Assembly (NCBI GenBank): GCA_025358025.1
Contig: JANYKW010000180.1
Span: 1 to 64,000 of the forward strand
Source: Bacteroidia bacterium
Lineage (GTDB): Bacteria; Bacteroidota; Bacteroidia; Bacteroidales; Prolixibacteraceae
Direction of reading: 5' to 3'
Length of the DNA stretch: 64,000 nucleotides
The notes beneath the pieces were generated by a model, which saw only the letters and a list, made by a program, of their open reading frames with translations, was not told where the DNA came from and did no database searches. The translations under genes were made by a program, and so were the position numbers. Below, piece after piece: positions 17,606-26,000 of this stretch; the stretch's first letter is position 1; every line of letters starts with the position of its first letter.

Positions 17606-18952
17606 ATGAGATTCCAAACCCTGTTTATACTTTTAATTGCGGTACTTTTTGATAGCCGGCAGCTGCGTGCGCAGGAGAGGTGGTCGCTTAACCAATGCAT
17701 CAATTATGCATTGAAAAATAACCTCGAACTTCAGGAAGCCCTGATGGATGACGATTTGGCAAGACTAAACGTCAATCAGTCCAGAATGAACATGTTACCT
17801 GTAATTGGTGCAGGAACGGATGCCGGAAAAAATTTCGGAAGATCTGTTGATCCAGCCACTAACAACTATGTGAATACTGCCTTTTTTAACAACTCTTACT
17901 ATTTAAGCGCATCCGTAGATATTTTCAAAGGGTTTATCTATCAGAATCAAATTAGATATAAATCATTCAAAAGGGATGCAACCGAAAATAACAGGATTAA
18001 TGCAGCCGATGATGTGGCTTTTTCGGTGATGAATTCCTTTTTTAATGTGGTCTATTACGAGGAATTACTGAAGATTGCCAATGATCAGAAGGCATTGTCC
18101 GAGTTGAATGTAAAGAAGATACAGACACTGATATCTACCGGATTGAAATCTCAATCCGACTTGCTGGAGGTAAGAGCCAATTTTGAAAAGGAAGAACTCT
18201 TCTGCATTCAAACAATAAACAATATTGCCACCTCAAGGATCGCTCTGAAGAAGGATATGAACCTGCCTCCTGATATGCAATTATCACTCATAATACCTGA
18301 TAATGAGCAGGTTTCTACTGCAACAGTAGCAGATATCAAAGAGCTTTATGTGCAGCATACTGCATGGTCTCCTTATATAAAGTCGTTCGAGCAGGAATTG
18401 ATGGCCAGTGAGAAGAACGTAAGTATCAGCAAAGGTGGGTTTTCGCCTTCCATCAGATTACAGGCAACTTATAATACCGGCTTCTATGAGACAAACAAAG
18501 ATGCCCTCGGTGAGGTTATCAACTTCAGGGAACAGATCAATAACAACCAACGACAGTTTGTGGGAGCGACGATGACAATTCCTCTTTTTAACAAGAATGC
18601 TGTCAGGTTTAATGTGCAAAGTGCTAAAATCGAAGCCCAACAAGCGCAAACCAGACTGGCATTGGCCAAGCAAACACTCCTGTACGAAATGGAAAAAAAT
18701 TATAACGAACTTAATGCATCTGAGAAGGAACTTCAACAGGCAGATAAACAACTTGATGCTGATAAGCTCGCGTTTCAGGCAGCTCAGAAAAAGTTTGATC
18801 AGGGAATGATAAATGCAATCGAATTGACTGCAACCAAAAACAGGCTGTCAAATTCATCCGCCCAGGTGCTGCGTACCAAACTAATGTACGAACTCAAGAA
18901 AAGAGTTCTCAGATTTTATGCTGGGAACAGGTTTTGGGAGCGTGAGGCATAG
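17606..18952 (+). CDS. TolC-family outer membrane efflux protein
   Basis: A 448-residue outer membrane channel component. A signal peptide (about residues 1-22, ending LRAQ) is followed by WSLNQCINYALKNN, the usual opening of Bacteroidota TolC proteins. Two repeats of long helical coiled-coil stretches with a beta segment, for example RQFVGATMTIPLFNKNAVRFNVQSA split over residues 314-338, match the outer membrane efflux protein pattern. It is the first gene of a TolC - membrane fusion protein - ABC ATPase - permease cluster. The gene is probably driven by the sigma-54-like promoter just upstream. Confidence 0.9.
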   Translation: MRFQTLFILLIAVLFDSRQLRAQERWSLNQCINYALKNNLELQEALMDDDLARLNVNQSRMNMLPVIGAGTDAGKNFGRSVDPATNNYVNTAFFNNSYYLSASVDIFKGFIYQNQIRYKSFKRDATENNRINAADDVAFSVMNSFFNVVYYEELLKIANDQKALSELNVKKIQTLISTGLKSQSDLLEVRANFEKEELFCIQTINNIATSRIALKKDMNLPPDMQLSLIIPDNEQVSTATVADIKELYVQHTAWSPYIKSFEQELMASEKNVSISKGGFSPSIRLQATYNTGFYETNKDALGEVINFREQINNNQRQFVGATMTIPLFNKNAVRFNVQSAKIEAQQAQTRLALAKQTLLYEMEKNYNELNASEKELQQADKQLDADKLAFQAAQKKFDQGMINAIELTATKNRLSNSSAQVLRTKLMYELKKRVLRFYAGNRFWEREA

Positions 18953-19008
18953 GGGGAATGGAGATTCTAAAATGGGGAAATAGTGAAAGAATATAAAATT
19001 GAAGTATC

Positions 19009-20265
19009 ATGGGAATGGATAGAGTAATAGAAAAGAAGAAGGGCATTCAGAAGAAACATATTCTTTGGGGCGCTGGGATTTTGTTGTTTGTTTTTCTGAT
19101 TTTTAAATTGGTTTTTGGAGACCACACTTCTGCCTTTCGTTCTGATAAGGATCAGCTGATCATCAGCAAAGTCGAGGATGGGATATTTAATGATTATATC
19201 ACGGTGATCGGACAGGTTGAGCCTATAACAACTATTTTTCTGGATGCGGTGGAGGGTGGCACTGTGGAAGAACGATTTATAGAAGAGGGAGCAATGGTAA
19301 AAAAAGGAGATGTGATATTGAGGTTGGGAAACCGTCAACTTTACCAAACCATACTCAACAGTGAAGCAGCCCTGGCTGAGAAAGAGAATTATCTGCGCAG
19401 TACGAGAATCAGCTTCGAGTCTGAACTTATCCAGTCGAAACGCAATATTCTGGACAGTGAATTCAAGGTCACCCGCAAAAAAAGAACCTTCAACCAATAC
19501 GAAACGCTCTACAAGGAGGAACTTATCTCGAAAGAGGAGTTTCTCCAGGCCAGGGAAGATTATGAATATGAGATCAATCTCTTAATCATCAATAAATTAA
19601 AGGCAAGAAATGATTCGATGCTGAGGTCTACGTCCATGAAAACGCTCGAAAATGATCTTGGGAAAATGCGTCAAATGCTTGATCTGGTGCACGAACGACT
19701 TGGCGACCTGAATGTAAAATCCCCCGTTGATGGTCAACTGGGTATGCTGGATGCAGAAATCGGTCAGTCGATCAATGGTGGTCAGCGCATCGGTCAAATC
19801 AACGTGCTGGAGAATTTCAAGGTGAATGCCAAAATTGATGAACACTACATCGATCGGATCGTCAGGGGATTGGCTGCTTCACTCGACCGAAATGGTGCCA
19901 TCTTCAATCTTGCGGTGAAGAAGGTCTATCCGGACGTGCGTGAAGGACAATTCAAGATAGATTTGGTATTTGAAGGATCAAAACCTGAAAATATTCGGAC
20001 AGGCCAGACCTACCACGTCAAACTTGAATTGGGTGAGTCTCAGAAGGCGTTGATGATTCCACGCGGTGGATTTTTCCAGAGTACCGGCGGACAGTGGATA
20101 TTTGTTCTCAACGAATCAGGTACAGAAGCCGTTAAAAGACCAATTAAAATTGGTAAGCAGAATCCTCAGTATTATGAAGTATTGGAAGGACTGAAAGCCG
20201 GCGAGAGCGTGATCACCTCGGGGTACGAAGTATTTGGGACGAATGAGCGGATTGTGATGAAGTAG
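19009..20265 (+). CDS. Periplasmic adaptor (HlyD/MacA-like membrane fusion protein)
   Basis: A 418-residue adaptor linking the inner membrane transporter to TolC. A single N-terminal membrane helix lies at about residues 18-36. The lipoyl/barrel-sandwich halves are visible as VEGGTVEERFIEEGAMVKKGD near residue 82 and LNVKSPVDGQLG near residue 230, bracketing a long alpha-helical hairpin rich in Lys, Glu and Arg. LKAGESVITSGYE at the end is the usual membrane-proximal domain signature. It lies 56 bases after the TolC gene in the same direction. Confidence 0.9.
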   Translation: MGMDRVIEKKKGIQKKHILWGAGILLFVFLIFKLVFGDHTSAFRSDKDQLIISKVEDGIFNDYITVIGQVEPITTIFLDAVEGGTVEERFIEEGAMVKKGDVILRLGNRQLYQTILNSEAALAEKENYLRSTRISFESELIQSKRNILDSEFKVTRKKRTFNQYETLYKEELISKEEFLQAREDYEYEINLLIINKLKARNDSMLRSTSMKTLENDLGKMRQMLDLVHERLGDLNVKSPVDGQLGMLDAEIGQSINGGQRIGQINVLENFKVNAKIDEHYIDRIVRGLAASLDRNGAIFNLAVKKVYPDVREGQFKIDLVFEGSKPENIRTGQTYHVKLELGESQKALMIPRGGFFQSTGGQWIFVLNESGTEAVKRPIKIGKQNPQYYEVLEGLKAGESVITSGYEVFGTNERIVMK

Positions 20266-20269
20266 TCAA

Positions 20270-20292
20270 GGCCGGTGGCTAGCGCTCCGGCC
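20270..20292. repeat. GC-rich hairpin between adaptor and ATPase genes
   Basis: GGCCGG (20270-20275) pairs with CCGGCC (20287-20292) around an 11-base loop containing tagcgct. The same tagcgctcc string occurs next to the repeats in mtnA at 63137-63145, suggesting one dispersed repeat family. It has no following T-run, so termination is doubtful. Confidence 0.4.
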
Positions 20293-20392
20293 TCCAAACA
20301 GGAAAATAAATTGAATTAAATATTAACAGATAGAATATTGGGAAAAGCGATGGCTTAGCCTTCTGCCCCATGATCTATGCAATTTTATCAAC

Positions 20393-21091
20393 ATGATTAA
20401 GACAGTAAATCTGAACAAAGTGTTCCGCACAGAAGAGATTGAAACCAGTGCGTTGAATGAGGTGAACCTGCACATTCAAAAAGGTGAATTTGTGGCCATC
20501 ATGGGGCCTTCGGGATGTGGCAAATCTACGCTTCTAAACATTATCGGATTACTTGACAATCCATCTTCTGGAGAATATTATTTTGATGGCCACGAAGTGG
20601 GAGGGTTCAGGGAGCGAAACAGAACCCTGCTTCGCAAAGGAAACATCGGCTTTGTGTTCCAGAGCTTCAACCTGATCGACGAACTTAACGTTTTCGAGAA
20701 TGTGGAGCTTCCGCTTATCTATCTGAAATTGAGTGCTAAAGAACGCAAAGAAATGGTCGAAAAGGTGCTAGAGAGGATGAAAATCAGCCATCGGAAGAAA
20801 CATTTTCCCCAGCAATTATCTGGTGGTCAGCAACAGAGAGTGGCCATAGCCCGAGCAGTTGTAGCCAATCCGAAACTGATTCTGGCCGATGAGCCAACAG
20901 GTAATCTGGACTCTAAAAACGGTCTGGAAGTGATGAACCTTCTGACCGAACTGAACAGGGAAGGGACCACAATCGTGATGGTAACCCACTCCATGCATGA
21001 CGCTGAATTTGCTCACCGTGTTATAAATCTATTTGATGGTCAGGTGATTACAGAAGAATTGAAAAAACAGATGGGTGAGATGCTTTTGTAG
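20393..21091 (+). CDS. ABC transporter ATPase (MacB/LolD type)
   Basis: A 232-residue ATPase for FtsX-type permeases. It has Walker A GPSGCGKSTLL, the Q-loop in FVFQSFNLIDELNVFENVELP minus the last residues, signature LSGGQQQRVAIARA, Walker B LILADEPTGNLDS and switch His in VMVTHSMHDA. It is the only intact ATPase in the cluster, so it probably serves the three intact permeases downstream. The immediately following permease gene is degraded. Confidence 0.93.
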   Translation: MIKTVNLNKVFRTEEIETSALNEVNLHIQKGEFVAIMGPSGCGKSTLLNIIGLLDNPSSGEYYFDGHEVGGFRERNRTLLRKGNIGFVFQSFNLIDELNVFENVELPLIYLKLSAKERKEMVEKVLERMKISHRKKHFPQQLSGGQQQRVAIARAVVANPKLILADEPTGNLDSKNGLEVMNLLTELNREGTTIVMVTHSMHDAEFAHRVINLFDGQVITEELKKQMGEMLL

Positions 21092-21124
21092 GAAGCAAGG
21101 TACAATGGGATGAAATAGAAATGA

Positions 21125-21538
21125 TTTGTCAATCACAAACAGAAATTACTTCAAAATCCTGAAATTGTAGATACTACATTTTCCAATACCATACCTTTTC
21201 AGGGCAATATCGGGGGATACATTTCCTGGGAAGGAGCACAACCCGACCAAAAGGAGATGATTGGCCGCAACTATGTAAATTGTGATTTCATACCGACATA
21301 TAACATGAAAATGGTCTACGGAAGAAATTTTTCAAAAGAATATCCTTCAGATTACAAGAGTTGTATAATCAATGAAACGACGCTCGAGGTTTTTGGATGG
21401 AAAGATCCTGTTGGCAAACAACTATTTCTTTTTGGCAAACCTTATCCTGTAATTGGCTTGGTGGCGTTTTTCCCCATTAGCTATCATGTATTGAAGGTTG
21501 CTATCCAAAACCCGGTAGATGCGCTGAGGTACGAGTAG
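21125..21538 (+). pseudogene. Remnant of an FtsX-type ABC permease with internal deletion
   Basis: The frame reads through pieces of a Bacteroidota permease: VNHKQKLLQNPEIVDTTFSN and NMKMVYGRNFSKEYP from the periplasmic domain, then NETTLEVFGWKDPVGKQLFL and KPYPVIGLV. It then jumps directly to the extreme C-terminus (FPISYHVLKVAIQNPVDALRYE split). The N-terminal half with its membrane helices and the last membrane helices are missing, so it cannot be a working permease. It occupies the slot directly after the ATPase where the partner permease is expected. Confidence 0.8.
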
Positions 21539-21664
21539 AAGAGAAAGAATACAGGGAACAAAGCAGAGAACGGAGACGCAAAAACAGAGATGAAAAGGGT
21601 AATTATAAGATGACAATAGTTGTTTTGTGATCCTATAAATAATTAGTTACTAAAACATTAGAAT

Positions 21665-24112
21665 ATGATCCGGCAGAATCTTAAAATTGCATCAAGGAGA
21701 ATAGCCCAGAATTACAAATTGAATCTCCTGATTTTTATAGGACTTGTAATAGGATTGACGAGTTGCCTCGTGATCTATATTAAAGTTAACCACGAACTGA
21801 GTTTTGACAGTTATCATACCCAGAGCAAAAATATTTTCAGGGTGGTGCGGGTCACTTCCGGTCTGGAATATTTAAGCGGAGGATTTGAATACCGCACCGG
21901 CGTTTATTTCCCGTTTCCAGGGGAGATAAAAAAATCCATCCCCGGACTAAAGGGTGTCGTTTCAATGTTTTATTTGTCTGGCCAAAAGATTGGTATTCCT
22001 ACTGGTGGCAGTACGAAGGATAAGATCTTCTCCCTGGATGATGGGGTTGTCTTCACTGAACCCTCTTTCTTCGAAATTTTTGACTTTGGAGGCAAAGGTT
22101 TGTCCTGGTTGAAAGGGGAAGGCAAACAGACATTGGAAAAACCCTTCACTGCGGTCATTACAAAGGAAATTGCCGGCCGGTTCTTTCCTGGCCAGGAACC
22201 TATAGGCCAGGAGATGGCCATATTTGGCCAACGGTTCACGGTAACCGGGGTGATCAGTGATCTGCCTCAAAATACAGATTTTCCTTTTAAAGTCATATTG
22301 TCCATGGTGACTTTTTCTGAGAAAATCGCCGGAAATGCATTCACCAGCTGGGAATCGTTATCCGATATCTATAACTGCTATGTTGTACTGAACAATAAAA
22401 ATGAGGTAGCAGAGGTGGAGAAACAGTTAAAAGCCGTACATTCCATGCACCGCAAAGATGAATATGTGGAAAGGAGGCTGTTTAAATTGCAGCCCTTGAG
22501 CCAGGTTCATAAAGAGAGCCAATATGGAAATTTCAATCAGCACACAGTGAGCAGCGGATTAATGCTGGCTATTTCCCTGGTTGGCATTTTCATTTTCCTG
22601 ATTGCATTTTTCAATTACAGCAATTTTTTCCTGGCCGATACCATCAAGCAAAAAAAGCAGATTGCCTTGAAATTAATTCTTGGTAGCAAGCCGGGGTCTA
22701 TTTTTATCCAGTTTTTTACCGAATCACTTTTGGTTACTTTTTGTGCATTGATTATCAGTATATTGATGACTTTATCCATTATAAAAAATTTCTACTCATT
22801 TGTAGATATTCCGCAGGGATATTCCCCCGAAATTGGTTGGTCTGCCATATTGTTCCTGCTCGTTCTGTTTTTTGCAGGAGGTGTTTTATCCGTCGTATTC
22901 TCCTATTTTAATTTGAACCTGAACTCGTTATCTTCCTTGCTGAAGAAAAATGACCCGTTAAATTCAGGACAGGAAAATGTGTTTGGCAAATGGAGTGTCA
23001 TTCTGCAATTCATTGTTGCACAGGCAGTAATAATTGCCACCCTGATGATTGTCAAGCAGATTTACTTTATCAATCATAAGGATCTGGGGTACCAAACTAA
23101 AAATATCATGGTTGTCGCATTGCCTGGTGGATCCGGTCCAAAACTTTCCGCACTTGCCAGCGAATATTCAATGAATCCCAAAATAAAAGGTGTAAGCTTT
23201 AGTTCCATAACACCGGCCCAGACAGCGAATTTTGGGAATGCCAGGCTTTTCAGAAACAATGAAATGGTCAACATTGATTGTGAAATAAAATCCATTGATA
23301 CCTCATTCATCCGGGTATATTCATTTAAAATGCTGGCCGGCGAAAATTTAGCATCTACAGATACGGCATTAAATATTATTGTCAACCGAAAATTCACATC
23401 AGAAATTGGATTTAAAACCGTTGAAGAGGCCGTAGGTGTATACATTCAGGGATTTGGTCAAAAGCCGGCCTGTATCAAAGGAGTTGTGGAGAATTTCTAC
23501 TCCGGTTCGTTGCGCGACAAAATCAGGCCCTGTGTAATGGTATATTCACCGAACAGAGCATCCATCATGAATATAAAACTGGCGGATTCAGGAACAGACA
23601 AATCATTGGTAAGCCCGGGCGATATTGATCAGATCAAGGCGGTTTGGACCAAAATAATGCCGGACCAGGAATTTGAGTACACTTTCCTGAGTGACAGGAT
23701 TGACATGTATTACCAGGCAGAACACAAGGCAATGAACCTGTTTCTGCTTTTTGCTTCCATGACAATTATTCTGTGTGTGTTAGGCATACTGGGCTTGTCG
23801 CTAAGCATGAATGAACGGAGGATAAAGGAAATTGGTATCCGAAAGGTAAATGGCGCGACCGTTCAGGAAATCCTATTCCTGCTGAACAAGGATTTTGTTA
23901 AATGGGTAGCTATCGCCTTTGTACTGGCAACCCCGATTGCCTGGTATGCCATGTTCAGGTGGCTCGAAAATTTTGCCTACAAAACAAACCTTAGCTGGTG
24001 GATTTTTGGTTTATCGGTATTACTGGCTCTGATTATTGCATTGCTTACTGTGAGTTTGCAAAGCTGGAAGGCGGCAGCAAGGAATCCGGTGGAGGCGTTG
24101 CGGTATGAATAG
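21665..24112 (+). CDS. FtsX-type ABC transporter permease (MacB-like), copy 1
   Basis: An 815-residue permease with a first membrane helix near residues 20-40 (LNLLIFIGLVIGLTSCLVIY), a large periplasmic domain with conserved KNIFRVVRV and FFEIFDF, three central helices near residues 300-420, a second periplasmic domain, and C-terminal helices starting near residue 695. The segment NERRIKEIGIRKVNGATVQE is the usual FtsX motif. It ends ARNPVEALRYE. The protein would work with the ATPase at 20393-21091, moving lipoproteins, peptides or drugs, or transmitting force. It is not known which. Confidence 0.9.
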   Translation: MIRQNLKIASRRIAQNYKLNLLIFIGLVIGLTSCLVIYIKVNHELSFDSYHTQSKNIFRVVRVTSGLEYLSGGFEYRTGVYFPFPGEIKKSIPGLKGVVSMFYLSGQKIGIPTGGSTKDKIFSLDDGVVFTEPSFFEIFDFGGKGLSWLKGEGKQTLEKPFTAVITKEIAGRFFPGQEPIGQEMAIFGQRFTVTGVISDLPQNTDFPFKVILSMVTFSEKIAGNAFTSWESLSDIYNCYVVLNNKNEVAEVEKQLKAVHSMHRKDEYVERRLFKLQPLSQVHKESQYGNFNQHTVSSGLMLAISLVGIFIFLIAFFNYSNFFLADTIKQKKQIALKLILGSKPGSIFIQFFTESLLVTFCALIISILMTLSIIKNFYSFVDIPQGYSPEIGWSAILFLLVLFFAGGVLSVVFSYFNLNLNSLSSLLKKNDPLNSGQENVFGKWSVILQFIVAQAVIIATLMIVKQIYFINHKDLGYQTKNIMVVALPGGSGPKLSALASEYSMNPKIKGVSFSSITPAQTANFGNARLFRNNEMVNIDCEIKSIDTSFIRVYSFKMLAGENLASTDTALNIIVNRKFTSEIGFKTVEEAVGVYIQGFGQKPACIKGVVENFYSGSLRDKIRPCVMVYSPNRASIMNIKLADSGTDKSLVSPGDIDQIKAVWTKIMPDQEFEYTFLSDRIDMYYQAEHKAMNLFLLFASMTIILCVLGILGLSLSMNERRIKEIGIRKVNGATVQEILFLLNKDFVKWVAIAFVLATPIAWYAMFRWLENFAYKTNLSWWIFGLSVLLALIIALLTVSLQSWKAAARNPVEALRYE

Positions 24113-24126
24113 TCCCTTGCCCTCTG

Positions 24127-25293
24127 CTAAAGAGTTGGAAGATAATTTGAGATAAATGCTCTCAGGGAGCAAACCCTGATACGTTCTTTGAAAATATAAT
24201 CATCAGAAGAGGGAGTAATGACGAAGTTGACTGGAGCATTAAGGTCTTCGAAGGCCAAATAATTCCCTTTGCTCAGTTGCGGGGAGTTGGAATATTTGAT
24301 TTCGGCAGTGGCCACCACGGTTAGCCCTTTGGTGAATACCAGATCAACTTCAGTACCCTGATGTGTGCGGTAGAAAAAGAGTTTCAGCTGGTCTTTCTTC
24401 AATGCCAGGAGTTGATTGACTACAAAGCCCTCCCAGGAGCTGCCGATAAGCGGATTTCCTGCTAAACTGTTGAAATCGGATATCCCCGTCAGGTAATGGA
24501 GCAGACCGGTGTCGGTGAGGTAAACCTTTGGCGTTTTCACCAGTCGTTTTTTCATGTTCCATGAAAACGGGTCCAGGCTTTTCAGCAAAAATGCCTCCTC
24601 CAGGAAATCGACATACCGCCTCACCGTTGGGGTAGTCACGCCCAGTGAATTGGCGAGATTGGTGGCATTGAACAACTGCCCGTTCAGATAAGCCATCATC
24701 GACCAAAGGTTGCGAATGGTGGTGGGGGAGGCATTCAATCCGAGTTGCAACAAATCCCGGTTCAGATAAGTGCTGACAAAATTCTCCATCCATCTTTGCG
24801 ACCGCTCCTTTTCATGGACCAGCAAGGATTTGGGAAAGCCACCCTTCATCCAAAGATCATTTTGGGAGAGCGATTCGGGAATTTCCATCAGATCGAAGGG
24901 AAAAAGCTGATGGTAGGAAATCCTGCCGGCTAAGGACTCCGATGAATGGCGGATCAGTTCAGGGGAGGCAGAACCCAGCAATAGGAATTGTCCGGGTTGG
25001 CCGGTTTTGTCAACCAGCGCACGCAGCAGCGGATAGAGCTCCTTCTTGTTTTGAACTTCATCTACTACAACGAGTTTGTCGGTGTGGTACGAAAAGAACA
25101 GTTCAGCATCGTCGAGTTTGTTTAAATCTGATTGTAGCTCAAGATCGAGGTAGAGTGTTGGTTTGCTTGAACCGGCCATAATCGTTTTGGCCAGGGTGGT
25201 TTTGCCCACCTGGCGCGGACCGATGATCGATACGACAGGAAAGAAGCTCAGCGAATCGTGGATTTCAGCACTAATTCTTCTAATGATTGTCAT
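24127..25293 (-). CDS. AAA+ ATPase with DUF4143 C-terminal domain
   Basis: A 388-residue cytosolic P-loop protein. Walker A is GPRQVGKTTLA at about residues 26-36, Walker B is KLVVVDEVQN at about residues 73-82, and sensor-like LLGSAS follows. From about residue 190 it matches the DUF4143 domain: LANSLGVTTPTVRRYVDFLE (winged-helix-like) and nuclease-like GSSWEGFVVNQLL, then GTEVDLVF and AEIKYS. The function of this widespread family is uncertain. It lies on the opposite strand inside the permease cluster, interrupting it, and is preceded by a large palindrome. Confidence 0.88.
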   Translation of the reverse strand: MTIIRRISAEIHDSLSFFPVVSIIGPRQVGKTTLAKTIMAGSSKPTLYLDLELQSDLNKLDDAELFFSYHTDKLVVVDEVQNKKELYPLLRALVDKTGQPGQFLLLGSASPELIRHSSESLAGRISYHQLFPFDLMEIPESLSQNDLWMKGGFPKSLLVHEKERSQRWMENFVSTYLNRDLLQLGLNASPTTIRNLWSMMAYLNGQLFNATNLANSLGVTTPTVRRYVDFLEEAFLLKSLDPFSWNMKKRLVKTPKVYLTDTGLLHYLTGISDFNSLAGNPLIGSSWEGFVVNQLLALKKDQLKLFFYRTHQGTEVDLVFTKGLTVVATAEIKYSNSPQLSKGNYLAFEDLNAPVNFVITPSSDDYIFKERIRVCSLRAFISNYLPTL

Positions 25294-25315
25294 AGTAAAT
25301 GTTCTTTTATATTAC

Positions 25316-25384
25316 AATTTCATGGTTTATTATTGAGTTTGTCCATGAAATATTAAAATCAGATTTTAAAATTTCATGGACAAA
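25316..25384. promoter_or_regulatory. Large inverted repeat (ATTTCATGGACAAA) upstream of the DUF4143 gene
   Basis: TTTGTCCATGAAAT (25338-25351) is matched by its exact reverse complement at 25371-25384. The inner bases (attaaaatc / gattttaaa) extend the pairing almost to the centre. A third partial copy, ATTTCATGG, lies at 25316-25324. The sites are 23-91 bases upstream of the DUF4143 start, where an operator would be. It could also be a recognition sequence if the gene is mobile. Confidence 0.65.
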
Positions 25385-25447
25385 TGTATATAAAATATTT
25401 CAAATTGCCACAAGTAAATAGAAGAATATTACAGTAAAATCTTTTAT

Positions 25448-25630
25448 ATGATACACTTACAAAAAATCGATAAGTATTACGACTCCAGGTTCCAGCGAAC
25501 TTTCGTTTTGAAAGGTATTAACCTCGATGTAAAGGAGGGAATGACCATTCTACAGGTGACCCACAACGAAAAATTTGCGGGATACGGGAACAGGATCATC
25601 AGGTTGGAGGATGGGATGATCAGGAAGTAG
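25448..25630 (+). pseudogene. ABC ATPase remnant lacking the catalytic core
   Basis: Sixty residues that join the start of a MacB-type ATPase (MIHLQKIDKYYDSRF, LKGINLDVKEG) directly to its end (ILQVTHNEKFAGYGNRII, LEDGMI). The switch His (VTH) remains, but Walker A, the Q-loop, the LSGGQ signature and Walker B are all gone, about 160 residues. An in-frame internal deletion explains it. It sits in front of a second permease group and was presumably that group's own ATPase. Confidence 0.85.
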
Positions 25631-25707
25631 GTCTGAATCAGGATGCTCAGGATGAATGGATTAGCAGGATTTTCAAAATGAAAATAGATATTGTAAACTG
25701 AAAGACT

Positions 25708-25950
25708 ATGATAGAAGATGATTTGACATACACTATTTGCGGTTGTGCCATAAAGGTGTACAAGACAATGGGTAACAGGTTTCAGGAAGTTATTTACCAG
25801 CGTTGCCTGGCTATTGAGCTGGGGCAGGCGGGAATTGAGTTTTTAAGGGAACAAGAGATGCCTACTTTTTATGATGGTATTAATGTGGGTACAAGTAGGG
25901 CTGCTTCTCAACTTTGGATCGAACAGCATGGAAGTAAAGCGTCTCTTCCG
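25708..25950 (+). pseudogene. GxxExxY-family protein remnant, internally deleted and frameshifted
   Basis: The frame starting at 25708 encodes the N-terminal part of a GxxExxY protein (DDLTYTICGCAIKVYKTMG, then FQEVIYQRCLAIELGQAGI and PTFYDGI). The family's C-terminal end appears in the next frame from about 25895: QVGLLLNFGSNSMEVKRLF. About 40 central residues are missing and the two halves are out of frame, so the gene is broken. The intact frame continues to 26004 with unrelated residues. The family is small and of unknown function; many members lie near mobile DNA. Confidence 0.75.
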
Positions 25951-26000
25951 GAAGCATTACTCCTGTTCATTCTATTTCAGACAAGCATTAATACAATATC

